64,000 bases of DNA, from contig JAGWUP010000004.1 in NCBI GenBank assembly GCA_028868375.1, positions 154,312 to 218,311 on the forward strand, written 5' to 3'. The notes under the pieces are model-generated. The model did no database searches and was not told the origin of the DNA. It was given only the letters and a program-made list of their open reading frames with translations. The translations under genes and the position numbers were made by a program. Every line of letters starts with the position of its first letter. Position 1 is the stretch's first letter. The DNA comes from Elusimicrobiota bacterium. GTDB taxonomy: Bacteria > Elusimicrobiota > Elusimicrobia > UBA1565 > UBA9628. Of this stretch, positions 24,998 through 32,925 are shown one piece after another.

Positions 24998-25245
24998 CGA
25001 TGAGGGCAGCCCGGCCAGCAGCAGGGCCGGCGCATGCCCTTGCGCATCTTGTCGAGGCCGACCGCGATGCGGCGCTTTCTGGTCTCCTCTTTCTTGGCCG
25101 ACGTCACCCAGCAGATCCATTCGTTGCGCGCCAAGGAGGAGATGTCCGCCCAGACGTCCCGGACGACGGCGTCGGAGGCGATCGCCGCGCCGAAGTCCGT
25201 GGGCAGGCGATGCAGGGCTCCGGGGGCGAGCTTTCGTTTCGCCAT
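24994..25245 (-). CDS. YdeI/OmdA-family small protein
   Basis: An 83-residue protein starting MAKRKLAPGALHRLPTDFGA. The segment ISSLARNEWICWVTSAKKEE followed by TRKRRI is the hallmark of YdeI/OmdA proteins (bacteriocin-protection or OmpD-associated domain), whose biochemical role is still unclear. The C-terminus is Cys-rich (RRPCCWPGCPHR), which is unusual for the family. It shares an ATGA overlap with the CPBP protease gene, so the two are co-translated. The far longer open frame reaching 25998 is antisense to the next gene and was discarded. Confidence 0.8.
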   Translation of the reverse strand: MAKRKLAPGALHRLPTDFGAAIASDAVVRDVWADISSLARNEWICWVTSAKKEETRKRRIAVGLDKMRKGMRRPCCWPGCPHR

Positions 25246-25341
25246 ATTCTCGGATATTAACAAGGATTGCCGGGAAATGCCACGAGCGAGCCGCCTTCCG
25301 AAGTCTTGACCGGGAGGCGCCGCCGGGTTATCCTCCTGTCC

Positions 25342-26217
25342 ATGCGGCTGGTTTTGGCGCAAATCCTGCTCATGTTGGCGACGGCCGCCGCCTTCGCCGG
25401 CGACTGCACCCCGCGCTTCTACCAGGCTGAGCCGCGCGATGACCAGTGGTATTACGCGACGGGCAAGGCCGCCGACGCCTCGCAGGCTCGCGACAACGCC
25501 TTGCGCCGCCTGGCCGTCAAGGTGACGGGGCGGGAGTCCTCCATAGCCGAGGGAATCTTGACCGGCTGGGAGCAGGACGATCACGGCGAATGCGACGGCG
25601 TCTATTACGTCTTGATCCGCATCAGGCAGGACAGCGTCCTGCGCAATCTCGCCGCCGAGGCCAAGGGCTTCCAGGCCTCCGCCGCCTCGACGCCGACGCA
25701 GGTCACCAGCAACGTCACGTTTGTCGCCTCGGAGCATTTCCCGGCGCTGTTCGTGGTCTTTTTCGGATTCATGCTGGCCTGCCTGGCGTTCGTCTATCGC
25801 CCGAGATCGCCCGGCAGCCTTGTCTATGAGTCCCCGGAAGGCCGCAGCGCTCCCGCGCCGGCCGTGGATGCCGGCCGCTACATTACGACGCGGTTCAAGC
25901 CCGCGGCCCGGCAAGACCAAAAGCTCGCCGCCCAGGAAGTCGCCAGTCTGGGCCTTCCCAAATATTTTTTGGCGCATAAGGGCGAGGGGACCTGCCACAC
26001 CCTGTCCGGTTCGGCGGATACCGTGATGATGGCGATCAAGGAACAGTTGAGGGGCTACTACGCGGGCGATTGGCTCGTCACGGTGAGGCCCTCAAGGCCG
26101 GCAGCTGTTCCCAGCGCGTCGTCCAGCAGGGCGAGCGGTTCTCGCTGCGCCAGCCCCAGTCATGGGAGAGACTCGCGGCGCCGTAGCGCAGGGTGCCGGG
26201 GCCTAAGCCGGCGTTGA
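25342..26217 (+). CDS. Exported or membrane protein overlapping umuC 3' end
   Basis: About 291 residues with an N-terminal signal peptide (MRLVLAQILLMLATAAAFAG). A domain containing QWYYATGKAADASQARDNAL follows, resembling LPP20-type stress lipoproteins, then a membrane helix near HFPALFVVFFGFMLACLAFVY and a soluble tail. The last 47 residues are encoded antisense to the end of umuC and are Ser/Arg-rich, with no protein-like character. Either the gene truly overlaps umuC by 140 bases or its original end was lost. Function unknown. Confidence 0.65.
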   Translation: MRLVLAQILLMLATAAAFAGDCTPRFYQAEPRDDQWYYATGKAADASQARDNALRRLAVKVTGRESSIAEGILTGWEQDDHGECDGVYYVLIRIRQDSVLRNLAAEAKGFQASAASTPTQVTSNVTFVASEHFPALFVVFFGFMLACLAFVYRPRSPGSLVYESPEGRSAPAPAVDAGRYITTRFKPAARQDQKLAAQEVASLGLPKYFLAHKGEGTCHTLSGSADTVMMAIKEQLRGYYAGDWLVTVRPSRPAAVPSASSSRASGSRCASPSHGRDSRRRSAGCRGLSRR

Positions 26218-27319
26218 GCCGGTCCAGCGTTCTCATCAGGCGGCGTCGGCGTTCCGCTTCGATGTCCGCAAACAGCGCGACCTGGGGAGAGTCCGCGGGG
26301 GAAAGCGCGCCCAGGACGACGCCCGCCTTCTTGTAGCGTCGCGCGGGGCGGAAGGCTTGCGTCAAGGCTTGCCGCGCCGCGGAAAGCAGGGCGGGAGTGT
26401 CCGCGACGTCCGGCAATTTTCGCGCCGCGCCGTCCGTATAAAGGCGCTCGGCCTGACGCCAGCCCGCGTAGACCCACAGCGCTCCGGCCGCCAGGCCGTG
26501 CCGCCGCAGGCGCTCGCCAGCCTGCTCCGTGAAAGAGGCCACGGCCGACCATAGAGGATCGAAGTCGTCCAGGGCGTTCGCGAAGGAGCGCGAGACCGTC
26601 ACGGATCGGCGCGGCGGCGCGGCGGCGTTCATAGGCAAGCAGGGCTGGCCGCGCAGCTCCGCGGCGATCTTGGCCCCGGCCGCGCCCAGCGCCTGCAGGA
26701 CGGCGCCCTCGCGCGCCGACGCCAAGTCCCAGGCCGTGCGAATCCCATGGGCCGCGAGCTTCCGGGCGCTGGCGCCGGCCACGCCCCAGATCGCCTGGGC
26801 GGGGAGTTGCCGCAGGAGCGGCTCGCGCGCGGCGGGGTCCGCCAGGGAGAGAACGCCAGCGCTCCTCTTGGCTTGGTCGGAAGCCAGCTTCGCCAGCACC
26901 TTGGTGGGCGCCAGGCCCACGCTGACCGGAAGCCCGGTCCAGCGCAAGACCTCCGCGCGCGCGGCCCTGCCCCACTCGAGCGCGTCCCCGTCCGGAACCA
27001 GGAGAAAGGACTCGTCGATCGAGTAGGCCTCCACCTCGCGGGCCTGGGCGGCCAGCACGGCGGAGACGCGCCGCGACATGTCCACGTAGAGCTCATGGTT
27101 GGCGGAGATCACGGCCATGCGGTGCTGGACGGCCTGCGCCCGCACTTGAAAAAAGGGCGCGCCCATGGGGATTCCCAGGGCCTTCGCCTCCTCCGAGCGC
27201 GAGATGACGCAGCCGTCGTTGTTGGAGAGCACCAAGACCGGCCGCCCATCGAGGCCGGGGGCGAACGCGCGCTCGCAGGAGACGAAGAAGTTGTTGCAGT
27301 CGACCAGCGCCAGAGTCAC
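26078..27319 (-). CDS. umuC: Translesion DNA polymerase V subunit
   Basis: Y-family error-prone polymerase, 413 residues. Key parts are LALVDCNNFFVSCERAF at the N-terminus, VLSNNDGCVISRS near residue 30 and the catalytic AYSIDESFL near residue 98. The end, CWTTRWEQLPALRASP, resembles the family end. It bypasses lesions together with UmuD' and RecA. The GTG start (27319) overlaps the umuD stop as GTGA. An upstream in-frame ATG would lie inside umuD and lacks support. Expression is tied to the LexA-type promoter before umuD. Confidence 0.93.
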   Translation of the reverse strand: MTLALVDCNNFFVSCERAFAPGLDGRPVLVLSNNDGCVISRSEEAKALGIPMGAPFFQVRAQAVQHRMAVISANHELYVDMSRRVSAVLAAQAREVEAYSIDESFLLVPDGDALEWGRAARAEVLRWTGLPVSVGLAPTKVLAKLASDQAKRSAGVLSLADPAAREPLLRQLPAQAIWGVAGASARKLAAHGIRTAWDLASAREGAVLQALGAAGAKIAAELRGQPCLPMNAAAPPRRSVTVSRSFANALDDFDPLWSAVASFTEQAGERLRRHGLAAGALWVYAGWRQAERLYTDGAARKLPDVADTPALLSAARQALTQAFRPARRYKKAGVVLGALSPADSPQVALFADIEAERRRRLMRTLDRLNAGLGPGTLRYGAASLSHDWGWRSENRSPCWTTRWEQLPALRASP

Positions 27320-27588
27320 GGAGCCCGCACGATCCAGAGCACCACGCCCCAAAGCTGGCCGGGGGAAGGCAGGCGCGACACCTTCAGCTCGCCGTCGATC
27401 GCCACGACCGCCGTCCGGCCGGCGGCCGGGGGCTCGGCGCGGTCGACCACCAGCAGATCGCCGCGCTTGATTTGCGCCGCGGGCGCGTTCTCCGCGGCCG
27501 TCATGAAGAAGGTGGCGGCCGGCCGCTTGATCAGGCGCTCGTCGAGCCTAAGGCCGACGCCATCGTAGTCTTCCGCCGCGACGAACAT
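27316..27588 (-). CDS. umuD: UmuD'-like protein lacking autoprotease residues
   Basis: A 90-residue S24/LexA-fold protein. It aligns with the processed form of E. coli UmuD: LRLDERLIKRPAATFFMTA matches the segment after the RecA-mediated cleavage site, and KRGDLLVVDRA and VVAIDGELKVSRL follow. The N-terminal arm and Cys-Gly cleavage site are absent. Where UmuD has the nucleophile Ser (GDSM), this has ENAPA, and the catalytic Lys position appears to be Ser. It is therefore predicted to be active for polymerase V without RecA-stimulated cleavage. The start sits 5 bases after TATACT. Confidence 0.88.
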   Translation of the reverse strand: MFVAAEDYDGVGLRLDERLIKRPAATFFMTAAENAPAAQIKRGDLLVVDRAEPPAAGRTAVVAIDGELKVSRLPSPGQLWGVVLWIVRAP

Positions 27589-27593
27589 GCCGC

Positions 27594-27622
27594 AGTATAA
27601 TCGAACATTAGTTCGATGTCAA
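27594..27622 (-). promoter_or_regulatory. SOS promoter with LexA box in the spacer
   Basis: Read on minus: a perfect TTGACA (27622-27617), a 17-base spacer and TATACT (27599-27594). The spacer is nearly filled by the palindrome ATCGAAC-TAAT-GTTCGAT (27600-27617). Its core GAACnnnnGTTC is the Bacillus/actinobacterial-type LexA box, not the E. coli CTGT type. LexA bound here would block RNA polymerase directly. The TATACT box ends 5 bases before the umuD ATG, so the transcript should be leaderless. Confidence 0.9.
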
Positions 27623-27678
27623 GGAGGACGGGAACGCGAAGGAGAACGGCGCCCTTCGTTTTCGTAGAATTAGACAGC

Positions 27679-28146
27679 ATGGGCACAAAACTCTTGAGCA
27701 TTGAACGCATGCCGCGCAAATTCGTCGATGATCCCGACGCCAAGACCTTGATGACGACATTGCGTATCGGGGCCGCGGCTGGAAGCAGGCGGTTGTATGT
27801 CAATATCGATCGGGTCAAGCCCGGCGCCAAGAGCGTCAAGTATCACGCGCATTCCCGCCAAGAAGAATTTTTCCTCGTTCTAAAGGGTTGCGGCATCCTT
27901 CGCTTGGACGGCAAGAAGCTGGTCGTCAAGGCGGGGGACTTCTTCGCCAAGCCTGCGGGTCAAGGCAGCGCTCACCAGTTCATCAACACCGGGCGAGGGG
28001 TGCTGGAGATACTCGACTGCGGCTTGGAGGACGCGGACGACATCGCGAGCTATCCTGATGAAGGCGTGGTTTTGATCCGGAGCCTGAGGCGGGCTTTTCG
28101 GTTGTCCGGCGCCCTGAAGAATTGGTCGTCCGATCCCAATACCTGA
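27679..28146 (+). CDS. Cupin-domain protein
   Basis: 155 residues from the ATG at 27679. A single cupin barrel is indicated by KYHAHSRQEEFFLVLKGCGI (metal-ligand histidines and glutamate) and QGSAHQFINTGRGVLEILDC. Such proteins are metal-dependent isomerases, dioxygenases or ligand sensors, and the sequence does not tell which. TAGAAT lies 8 bases before the ATG. It is divergent from umuDC across a region of about 90 bases, so the SOS promoter could influence both, though its -10/-35 face umuD. Confidence 0.8.
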   Translation: MGTKLLSIERMPRKFVDDPDAKTLMTTLRIGAAAGSRRLYVNIDRVKPGAKSVKYHAHSRQEEFFLVLKGCGILRLDGKKLVVKAGDFFAKPAGQGSAHQFINTGRGVLEILDCGLEDADDIASYPDEGVVLIRSLRRAFRLSGALKNWSSDPNT

Positions 28147-28270
28147 TCCCGGGGTTCGGGCGGAGGAAAGCGGCGCGCGCACCGACCGGAGCGTTTTGCT
28201 ATAAACAACAGGGCGTTCCCATCGGGGCGCCGGGCCGTGAAAATTCGGGCGTACAGGGAGTTCTCGCGCC

Positions 28271-30247
28271 ATGCCGAAACCAGAGCAAGCCGGCCAGTCC
28301 AAGCCTTTCACGCCGTTCGTCCCGGCCTCGACGAACCTTCCCGAGATCACGGTCAAGGCGGTCGTGTTGGGGACGTTGCTGGCCGTCGTCCTGGCCGGGG
28401 CCAACGCCTATCTCGGGCTCTTCGCCGGCATGACGGTGTCCGCCTCCATCCCCGCGGCCGTCATCTCGATGGGAGTGCTCAAGCTCTTTCCGCAGTCGAA
28501 CATCCTTGAGAACAACATCGTGCAGACCTGCGCCAGCGCCGGCGAGGCGCTGGCCGCCGGCGTCATCTTCACCCTGCCCGCCCTCGTGCTCCTGGGAACC
28601 TGGGCGCATTTCAACTTCCTGCAGACGACCCTCATCGCGGGCTTCGGCGGCATCCTGGGGGTGCTCTTCACCGTGCCCCTGCGCCGGGCGCTGATCGTCG
28701 AGAATCCTCTGCAGTTCCCGGAGGGCGTGGCCTGCGCCGAGGTGCTGGAAAGCGGCGAGCGCGGGGGCATGGGCCTCAAGCTCGTGGCCGGCGCGGCCCT
28801 CGTCTCGGCGCTCTTCAAGCTGGCCCAGACGGGATTGCAGTTGTGGAACGAGACCGCGGAGTGGGCCGCGGGCGTCGCCGGCGGCAAAAGCCTCTTCTAC
28901 ATCGGCGGCGACCTCTCGCCGGCGCTCGTGGCCGTGGGCTACATCGTGGGCCTGAACATCGCCGTCCTCGTGTTCTTGGGCGGCGTCCTGAACTTCTGGG
29001 TGGCCATCCCGATCTTGGCCTGGCTGCACGGCGGAATCCCCGCGGGGCAAAGCGCCTCCGGCTACGCCCTCTCCCTGTGGTCGCGCCAGACGCGCTATCT
29101 GGGCGTCGGCGCCATGGTGGTCGGCGGGCTCTGGGCGCTGGTGCGCATGCGCGGCAGCGTGATCGGCGGCATCCGCTCGGGGCTGGAGGCCTACCGCAGG
29201 CAGCGCGCGGCGGCGGCCGGCTCCATCGAGCGCACCGAGCGGGACATGCCGATGCAGTGGGTGCTGGCCGCCCTCGCGGCCTCGATCGTTCCGCTGTTTC
29301 TGCTCTACCGCTTCCTGGTCGGGCACACGGGCATGAGCCTGGGCATGGCGGTGATCATGACCGTCTTCGGCTTCCTGTTCTCGGCGGTCTCCGGCTACAT
29401 GACGGGCCTGGTGGGCTCCTCGAACAATCCCATCTCCGGCGTCACCATCGCGACGATGCTCTTCGCCTCCCTCTTGCTGCTGGGCGTCTTCGGGGCGACG
29501 GGAGTCTCGGGCGCCGCCGCGGCGATCTTGATCGGAGCGGTGGTGGCCTGCGCGGCCGCGATCGCCGGCGACAACCTGCACGACTTAAAGACCGGCCGCA
29601 TCGTGGGGGCGACGCCGTGGAAGCAGCAGGTGATGCTCATCGTGGGCGTCTGCGTGTCGGCCTTCGTGATGGCGCCCATACTCGACCTGCTTCTGGCGGC
29701 CTACGGCATCGGGCCCGCCACGGCGGCGCATCCCAATTCCCTCACGGCTCCGCAGGCCACCCTCATGGCCGCGGTCGCCAAGGGCGTCTTCGAGGGGGGA
29801 TTGCCGTGGGGGATGGTGTTCATCGGCATGGGCCTGGCCGCGGCGATCATCGCGCTCGACATGGCTTTAGAAAAGCGGGGCTGCGAGTTCAGGGCTCCCG
29901 TCCTGGCCGTGGCGGTCGGCATCTATCTGCCCCTCGAGCTCTCCACCCCCATCATCGTGGGCGGCGTCGTCGCGCATCTCGCGCGGCGGGCGCTGGGCAA
30001 GCGCTCCGCCGGCGCGCCGTCAGCCGAAAAGGATCTCGAGCAGCGCGGGATGCTGCTGTCCTCGGGCTTGATCGCTGGCGAGGCCTTGGTCGGCATCCTC
30101 CTGGCCATCCCCATCGTGCTCTCTGGGCGCTCCGACGTGCTGGCGATCTTCGGCCGCCACGCCTCGGCCGTTCCGGGCCTGGCGATCCTGGCCCTGATCG
30201 TCTTGGGCCTGCACCGCTTGGCCTCGCCCCCGAAGAGCCGGGCCTAG
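28271..30247 (+). CDS. OPT family transporter 1
   Basis: A 658-residue inner-membrane protein with about fourteen hydrophobic segments. The start of the first helix (ITVKAVVLGTLLAVVLAGAN), LGLFAGMTVSASIPAAV and NILENNIVQTCASAGE are family hallmarks. SSNNPISGVTIATMLFASL near residue 395 is the second conserved block. OPT transporters import oligopeptides or metal chelates with protons, but the substrate here is unknown. A second, more distant OPT gene lies at 54070-55842. The stretch before the gene (28147-28270) shows no clear promoter. Confidence 0.92.
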   Translation: MPKPEQAGQSKPFTPFVPASTNLPEITVKAVVLGTLLAVVLAGANAYLGLFAGMTVSASIPAAVISMGVLKLFPQSNILENNIVQTCASAGEALAAGVIFTLPALVLLGTWAHFNFLQTTLIAGFGGILGVLFTVPLRRALIVENPLQFPEGVACAEVLESGERGGMGLKLVAGAALVSALFKLAQTGLQLWNETAEWAAGVAGGKSLFYIGGDLSPALVAVGYIVGLNIAVLVFLGGVLNFWVAIPILAWLHGGIPAGQSASGYALSLWSRQTRYLGVGAMVVGGLWALVRMRGSVIGGIRSGLEAYRRQRAAAAGSIERTERDMPMQWVLAALAASIVPLFLLYRFLVGHTGMSLGMAVIMTVFGFLFSAVSGYMTGLVGSSNNPISGVTIATMLFASLLLLGVFGATGVSGAAAAILIGAVVACAAAIAGDNLHDLKTGRIVGATPWKQQVMLIVGVCVSAFVMAPILDLLLAAYGIGPATAAHPNSLTAPQATLMAAVAKGVFEGGLPWGMVFIGMGLAAAIIALDMALEKRGCEFRAPVLAVAVGIYLPLELSTPIIVGGVVAHLARRALGKRSAGAPSAEKDLEQRGMLLSSGLIAGEALVGILLAIPIVLSGRSDVLAIFGRHASAVPGLAILALIVLGLHRLASPPKSRA

Positions 30248-30329
30248 GCGAGGAAAGAAGCCGCCGCTTTTGCGCGCGTGCGCGCGGCGCGCGGCCGACT
30301 GTAGCGCCTTTCGGGCGCCCGCTGTTTTC

Positions 30330-31514
30330 TCAGCGCCCCGGCTTGGGGTAGGTCCGCAGGATGTCGAGCGGGGCCGAGTAGGGCGAGTTCCAGAGATGCC
30401 GCTGGACGGCGTCGGCGCGCGCGGCCAAGGCCTGGTCGCGGACGATGACGTCCAAGTTGCGCGAGACGTCGAGGTAGCCGCCGCGCCAGTTGCTGGTCCC
30501 CAGCCACAGCGTCTTGCCGTCGACGACCATGTACTTGGAGTGCGCGACGCGCGCAAACGGGATGGGGCCTTCCTTGGCCGGCGGGATCGTGATCACGCGG
30601 ACCGAGATTTGCGGCAGCACCGCCAGGCTTTGCAGGTACTTGACCCCGGGCTCCTCGGTCGTCCAGTTGGAGACCAGCAGGTTGATCTTGACCCCGCGCG
30701 CGGCGGCCGCGCGCAGGGCGGTGTCGATGACGGGATAATAGCGGGGCGGATGCGTGTAGGTCAGGGGCAGGTACTCGAGGTTTTGCGCGTCGATTTCCTC
30801 GCGCGCCTCGCCGATCAGGCGCGCAAGCTCCCGCTCCGAGTCGCCGACGCCCGGGGGGTCGTAGCGCCAGGGGCTGGCGACGAGATAGGCCCGCGCGGAG
30901 CGGTCGGCGGGGCGCGGGCGCGCCGCGTTGTCCGGGGCCACCGCGACGCTGGAGCCGGCGATCCGCCAGTCGTGGTCGAAGACGGCCTGCGCTTGTGCCA
31001 CGACCGGAGGCCAGTCGATCGCCAGGCCCATCTCGTGGATCTGGTTAAGAGAGCGCCAGTCGAGGTTCTGGCTGCCGACGTAGGCGCGCGCGCGGTCGAC
31101 GACGAAGAACTTGGCGTGGACGATCCCGGCGCCGGTCAAAGCCCGCCAGTCGGCGATCTTGAGCTCCAGCCCCGGAATGTTCAGCAGCCGCGCGATGCCG
31201 TCGGCCGAGGCCTTCTCCAGGATTTCCTCCAGGATCACGCGGATCTTGACGCCGCGGCGTCCGGCCCGCTCCAGGGCTTGCAGCGTCGGCTCCAGCGCGT
31301 CCGCCGGCCGCGGAGTGCAATAGAACTCCTCCAGGTCGATCTCGCGCTTGGCCTGGTCGATCATCTCCGGCCAGACGTCCTTGGCCTGCCGCAGGTCGCT
31401 TTCGCTCAGCGTCGTCTCTTTCGGATAGGAGTAGACCAGCTCGAAGCCGGGCACCTTGAAGGCGGCCGAGGCGGGCGCGCCGCACAGCAGAAGCAGCGCG
31501 GCGAGGAGTTTCAC
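30330..31514 (-). CDS. Exported phospholipase D-family protein
   Basis: 394 residues starting GTG, with a signal peptide (MKLLAALLLLCGAPASA). Two HKD half-sites are intact: HAKFFVVD (H133, K135, D140), followed by YVGSQNLDWRS, and HSKYMVVD (H325, K327, D332), followed by WLGTSNWRGG. This is the plan of PLD-superfamily enzymes of the PLD3/PLD4 or K4 type, acting on phosphodiesters outside the cytoplasm. Lipid or nucleic acid could be the substrate. TAGGGT ends 6 bases before GTG, and no Shine-Dalgarno is present. Confidence 0.9.
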   Translation of the reverse strand: MKLLAALLLLCGAPASAAFKVPGFELVYSYPKETTLSESDLRQAKDVWPEMIDQAKREIDLEEFYCTPRPADALEPTLQALERAGRRGVKIRVILEEILEKASADGIARLLNIPGLELKIADWRALTGAGIVHAKFFVVDRARAYVGSQNLDWRSLNQIHEMGLAIDWPPVVAQAQAVFDHDWRIAGSSVAVAPDNAARPRPADRSARAYLVASPWRYDPPGVGDSERELARLIGEAREEIDAQNLEYLPLTYTHPPRYYPVIDTALRAAAARGVKINLLVSNWTTEEPGVKYLQSLAVLPQISVRVITIPPAKEGPIPFARVAHSKYMVVDGKTLWLGTSNWRGGYLDVSRNLDVIVRDQALAARADAVQRHLWNSPYSAPLDILRTYPKPGR

Positions 31515-31571
31515 GCAGAGACCCTAGCAAATCGAGGCAATCGCGGACAGCCGGCGGCAGGCGTTAGCCGT

Positions 31572-32318
31572 TCAGTGCTTGGCCCTAAGCCAGCCCTTCA
31601 GAATGCCGCCGACGGTCTTTTGCGCGCCTCCCAGGCCTCGTCGGACTTGCTCGCGCAGCGCTCCGCCCGCTCCGGCGGCGGCCTTGAGGGCGGAGCCGAT
31701 CAGGGCGCGCAGCATCTCCTTGGCGGCTTGGGCGCTCGTGGCCCCGCCGGAGCGGCGGCCGATGCCGCGCAGCTCGACTCCGGGGAGGGAGACCGACAGG
31801 ATCTTGCCTTCGAGCAAAGCCAGGCGGACGTTCACCTTTCCGTGGGAGGCCCGAAAGAGGTCGATCGCCACTTTCTTGGAGGCTCCAGTCTTCGCGCCCC
31901 TCGCTCCCGCGGAGGCGGGCGTAAAGGAGTCGATGTGGCGCTGGATCAAGACCAGGTTGCTTCCGGCGGGGCTCGTTTCAAAGGTCAGCTCGGGGCCGTC
32001 GACGAGGATCTCCCGGATCAGGACGCGGTCGGAGCGCAGCGAGGCGAGGTCGACGGCCACGCGCACGTCCTTGAGCAGGAAGGCGCAGGGACTCTTGAAG
32101 CCCGGGGGGTTGGCGATGGAAAGGCCGCGCAGGCGACCGCGCCCGGAAAACGGCGAGAGACTGACCGAGTCGACGCGGACCTCCGTGCCGGTGAGGCGCG
32201 AGCCTAGGGTCTCCACGGCGTACTTGGCGATCGCCCCCAGCCGCAGATAGAGGATGAGAACGGCGGCGGCGGCCAGGGCCGCGCAGACGCCAAGGCCGTA
32301 GAGCAGGCGCCGTCCCAT
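31572..32318 (-). CDS. AsmA-like membrane-anchored protein
   Basis: 248 residues with one N-terminal membrane helix (LLYGLGVCAALAAAAVLILY). TGTEVRVDSVSLSPFSGRGR and LRGLSIANPPGFKSPCAF follow, the repeat pattern of AsmA/TamB-like domains that reach from the inner membrane into the periplasm. Full AsmA proteins are much longer, so this is a short relative. Related proteins affect phospholipid transport and outer-membrane assembly. It starts 8 bases after the SnoaL-like gene and probably shares its transcript. Confidence 0.75.
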   Translation of the reverse strand: MGRRLLYGLGVCAALAAAAVLILYLRLGAIAKYAVETLGSRLTGTEVRVDSVSLSPFSGRGRLRGLSIANPPGFKSPCAFLLKDVRVAVDLASLRSDRVLIREILVDGPELTFETSPAGSNLVLIQRHIDSFTPASAGARGAKTGASKKVAIDLFRASHGKVNVRLALLEGKILSVSLPGVELRGIGRRSGGATSAQAAKEMLRALIGSALKAAAGAGGALREQVRRGLGGAQKTVGGILKGWLRAKH

Positions 32319-32326
32319 TATAATCC

Positions 32327-32842
32327 TCAGGCTCCGGAGGCGAACTCCAGCATCTTGCGCGCCGCCTCGGCGCCGCGAACCGGAAGGCCCTTCGGATCGA
32401 GCAGCCCCGCCTGCACCAGGACGCTGGCGTGGTCCCAGTGGATGTGCTCGTAGGCGATCTTGCCGTCTTGGACTCCCACGATCACCACGAAGGTCGCCTC
32501 GATGCGCCGGCCCGTCGGCTTGACTCCCGGCAGAAACCACGGCATCTCCATGCTGTGGGTGAAGCGGATCACCATCTCGTCGACCAGCCGCTCGTCGCCG
32601 ATCGTGCGCGTGATCACCGTCATCTCCATGTCCGGCGGGAAGAACTTGCCGATGAGGCGGTCGCGGTAGAAGGCCCGCACGCCCTCGCGCCCCACCCCGC
32701 CCAGCATCAACGGGACGTTGTTGAGATGCGGCCGCTCCGTCATCGTCGCCATCGTCGTCTCGAGGTCCTGCCGCATCTCCGCGTCCACGTGCTTGTCGAA
32801 GAGCTCCACCATCGCCTTTTGCGCCGGGGTCGGTTGTTTCAT
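32327..32842 (-). CDS. SnoaL-like (NTF2-fold) protein
   Basis: 171 residues, soluble. It begins AQKAMVELFDKHVDAEMRQD. Later come GREGVRAFYRDRLIGKFFPP and YEHIHWDHASVLVQAGLLDP, typical of SnoaL-like polyketide-cyclase or ester-cyclase relatives with the NTF2 cone fold. Members include isomerases and hydrolases of small molecules; no specific substrate can be given. TAACAT ends 6 bases before the ATG, which suggests a leaderless start. The AsmA-like gene follows. Confidence 0.75.
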   Translation of the reverse strand: MKQPTPAQKAMVELFDKHVDAEMRQDLETTMATMTERPHLNNVPLMLGGVGREGVRAFYRDRLIGKFFPPDMEMTVITRTIGDERLVDEMVIRFTHSMEMPWFLPGVKPTGRRIEATFVVIVGVQDGKIAYEHIHWDHASVLVQAGLLDPKGLPVRGAEAARKMLEFASGA

Positions 32843-32925
32843 GGCTTCATGTTATAAAAATGTCGGACGGGCGCAAGCGGCTGGGTTTATGAGATGATGC
32901 CGCAATCTATTATCATCATGAGCGC

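Noticed and set aside
25246..25998. Long upstream extension of the YdeI-type frame
   Set aside because: Antisense to the exported gene at 25342; the YdeI similarity begins at the ATG at 25245.
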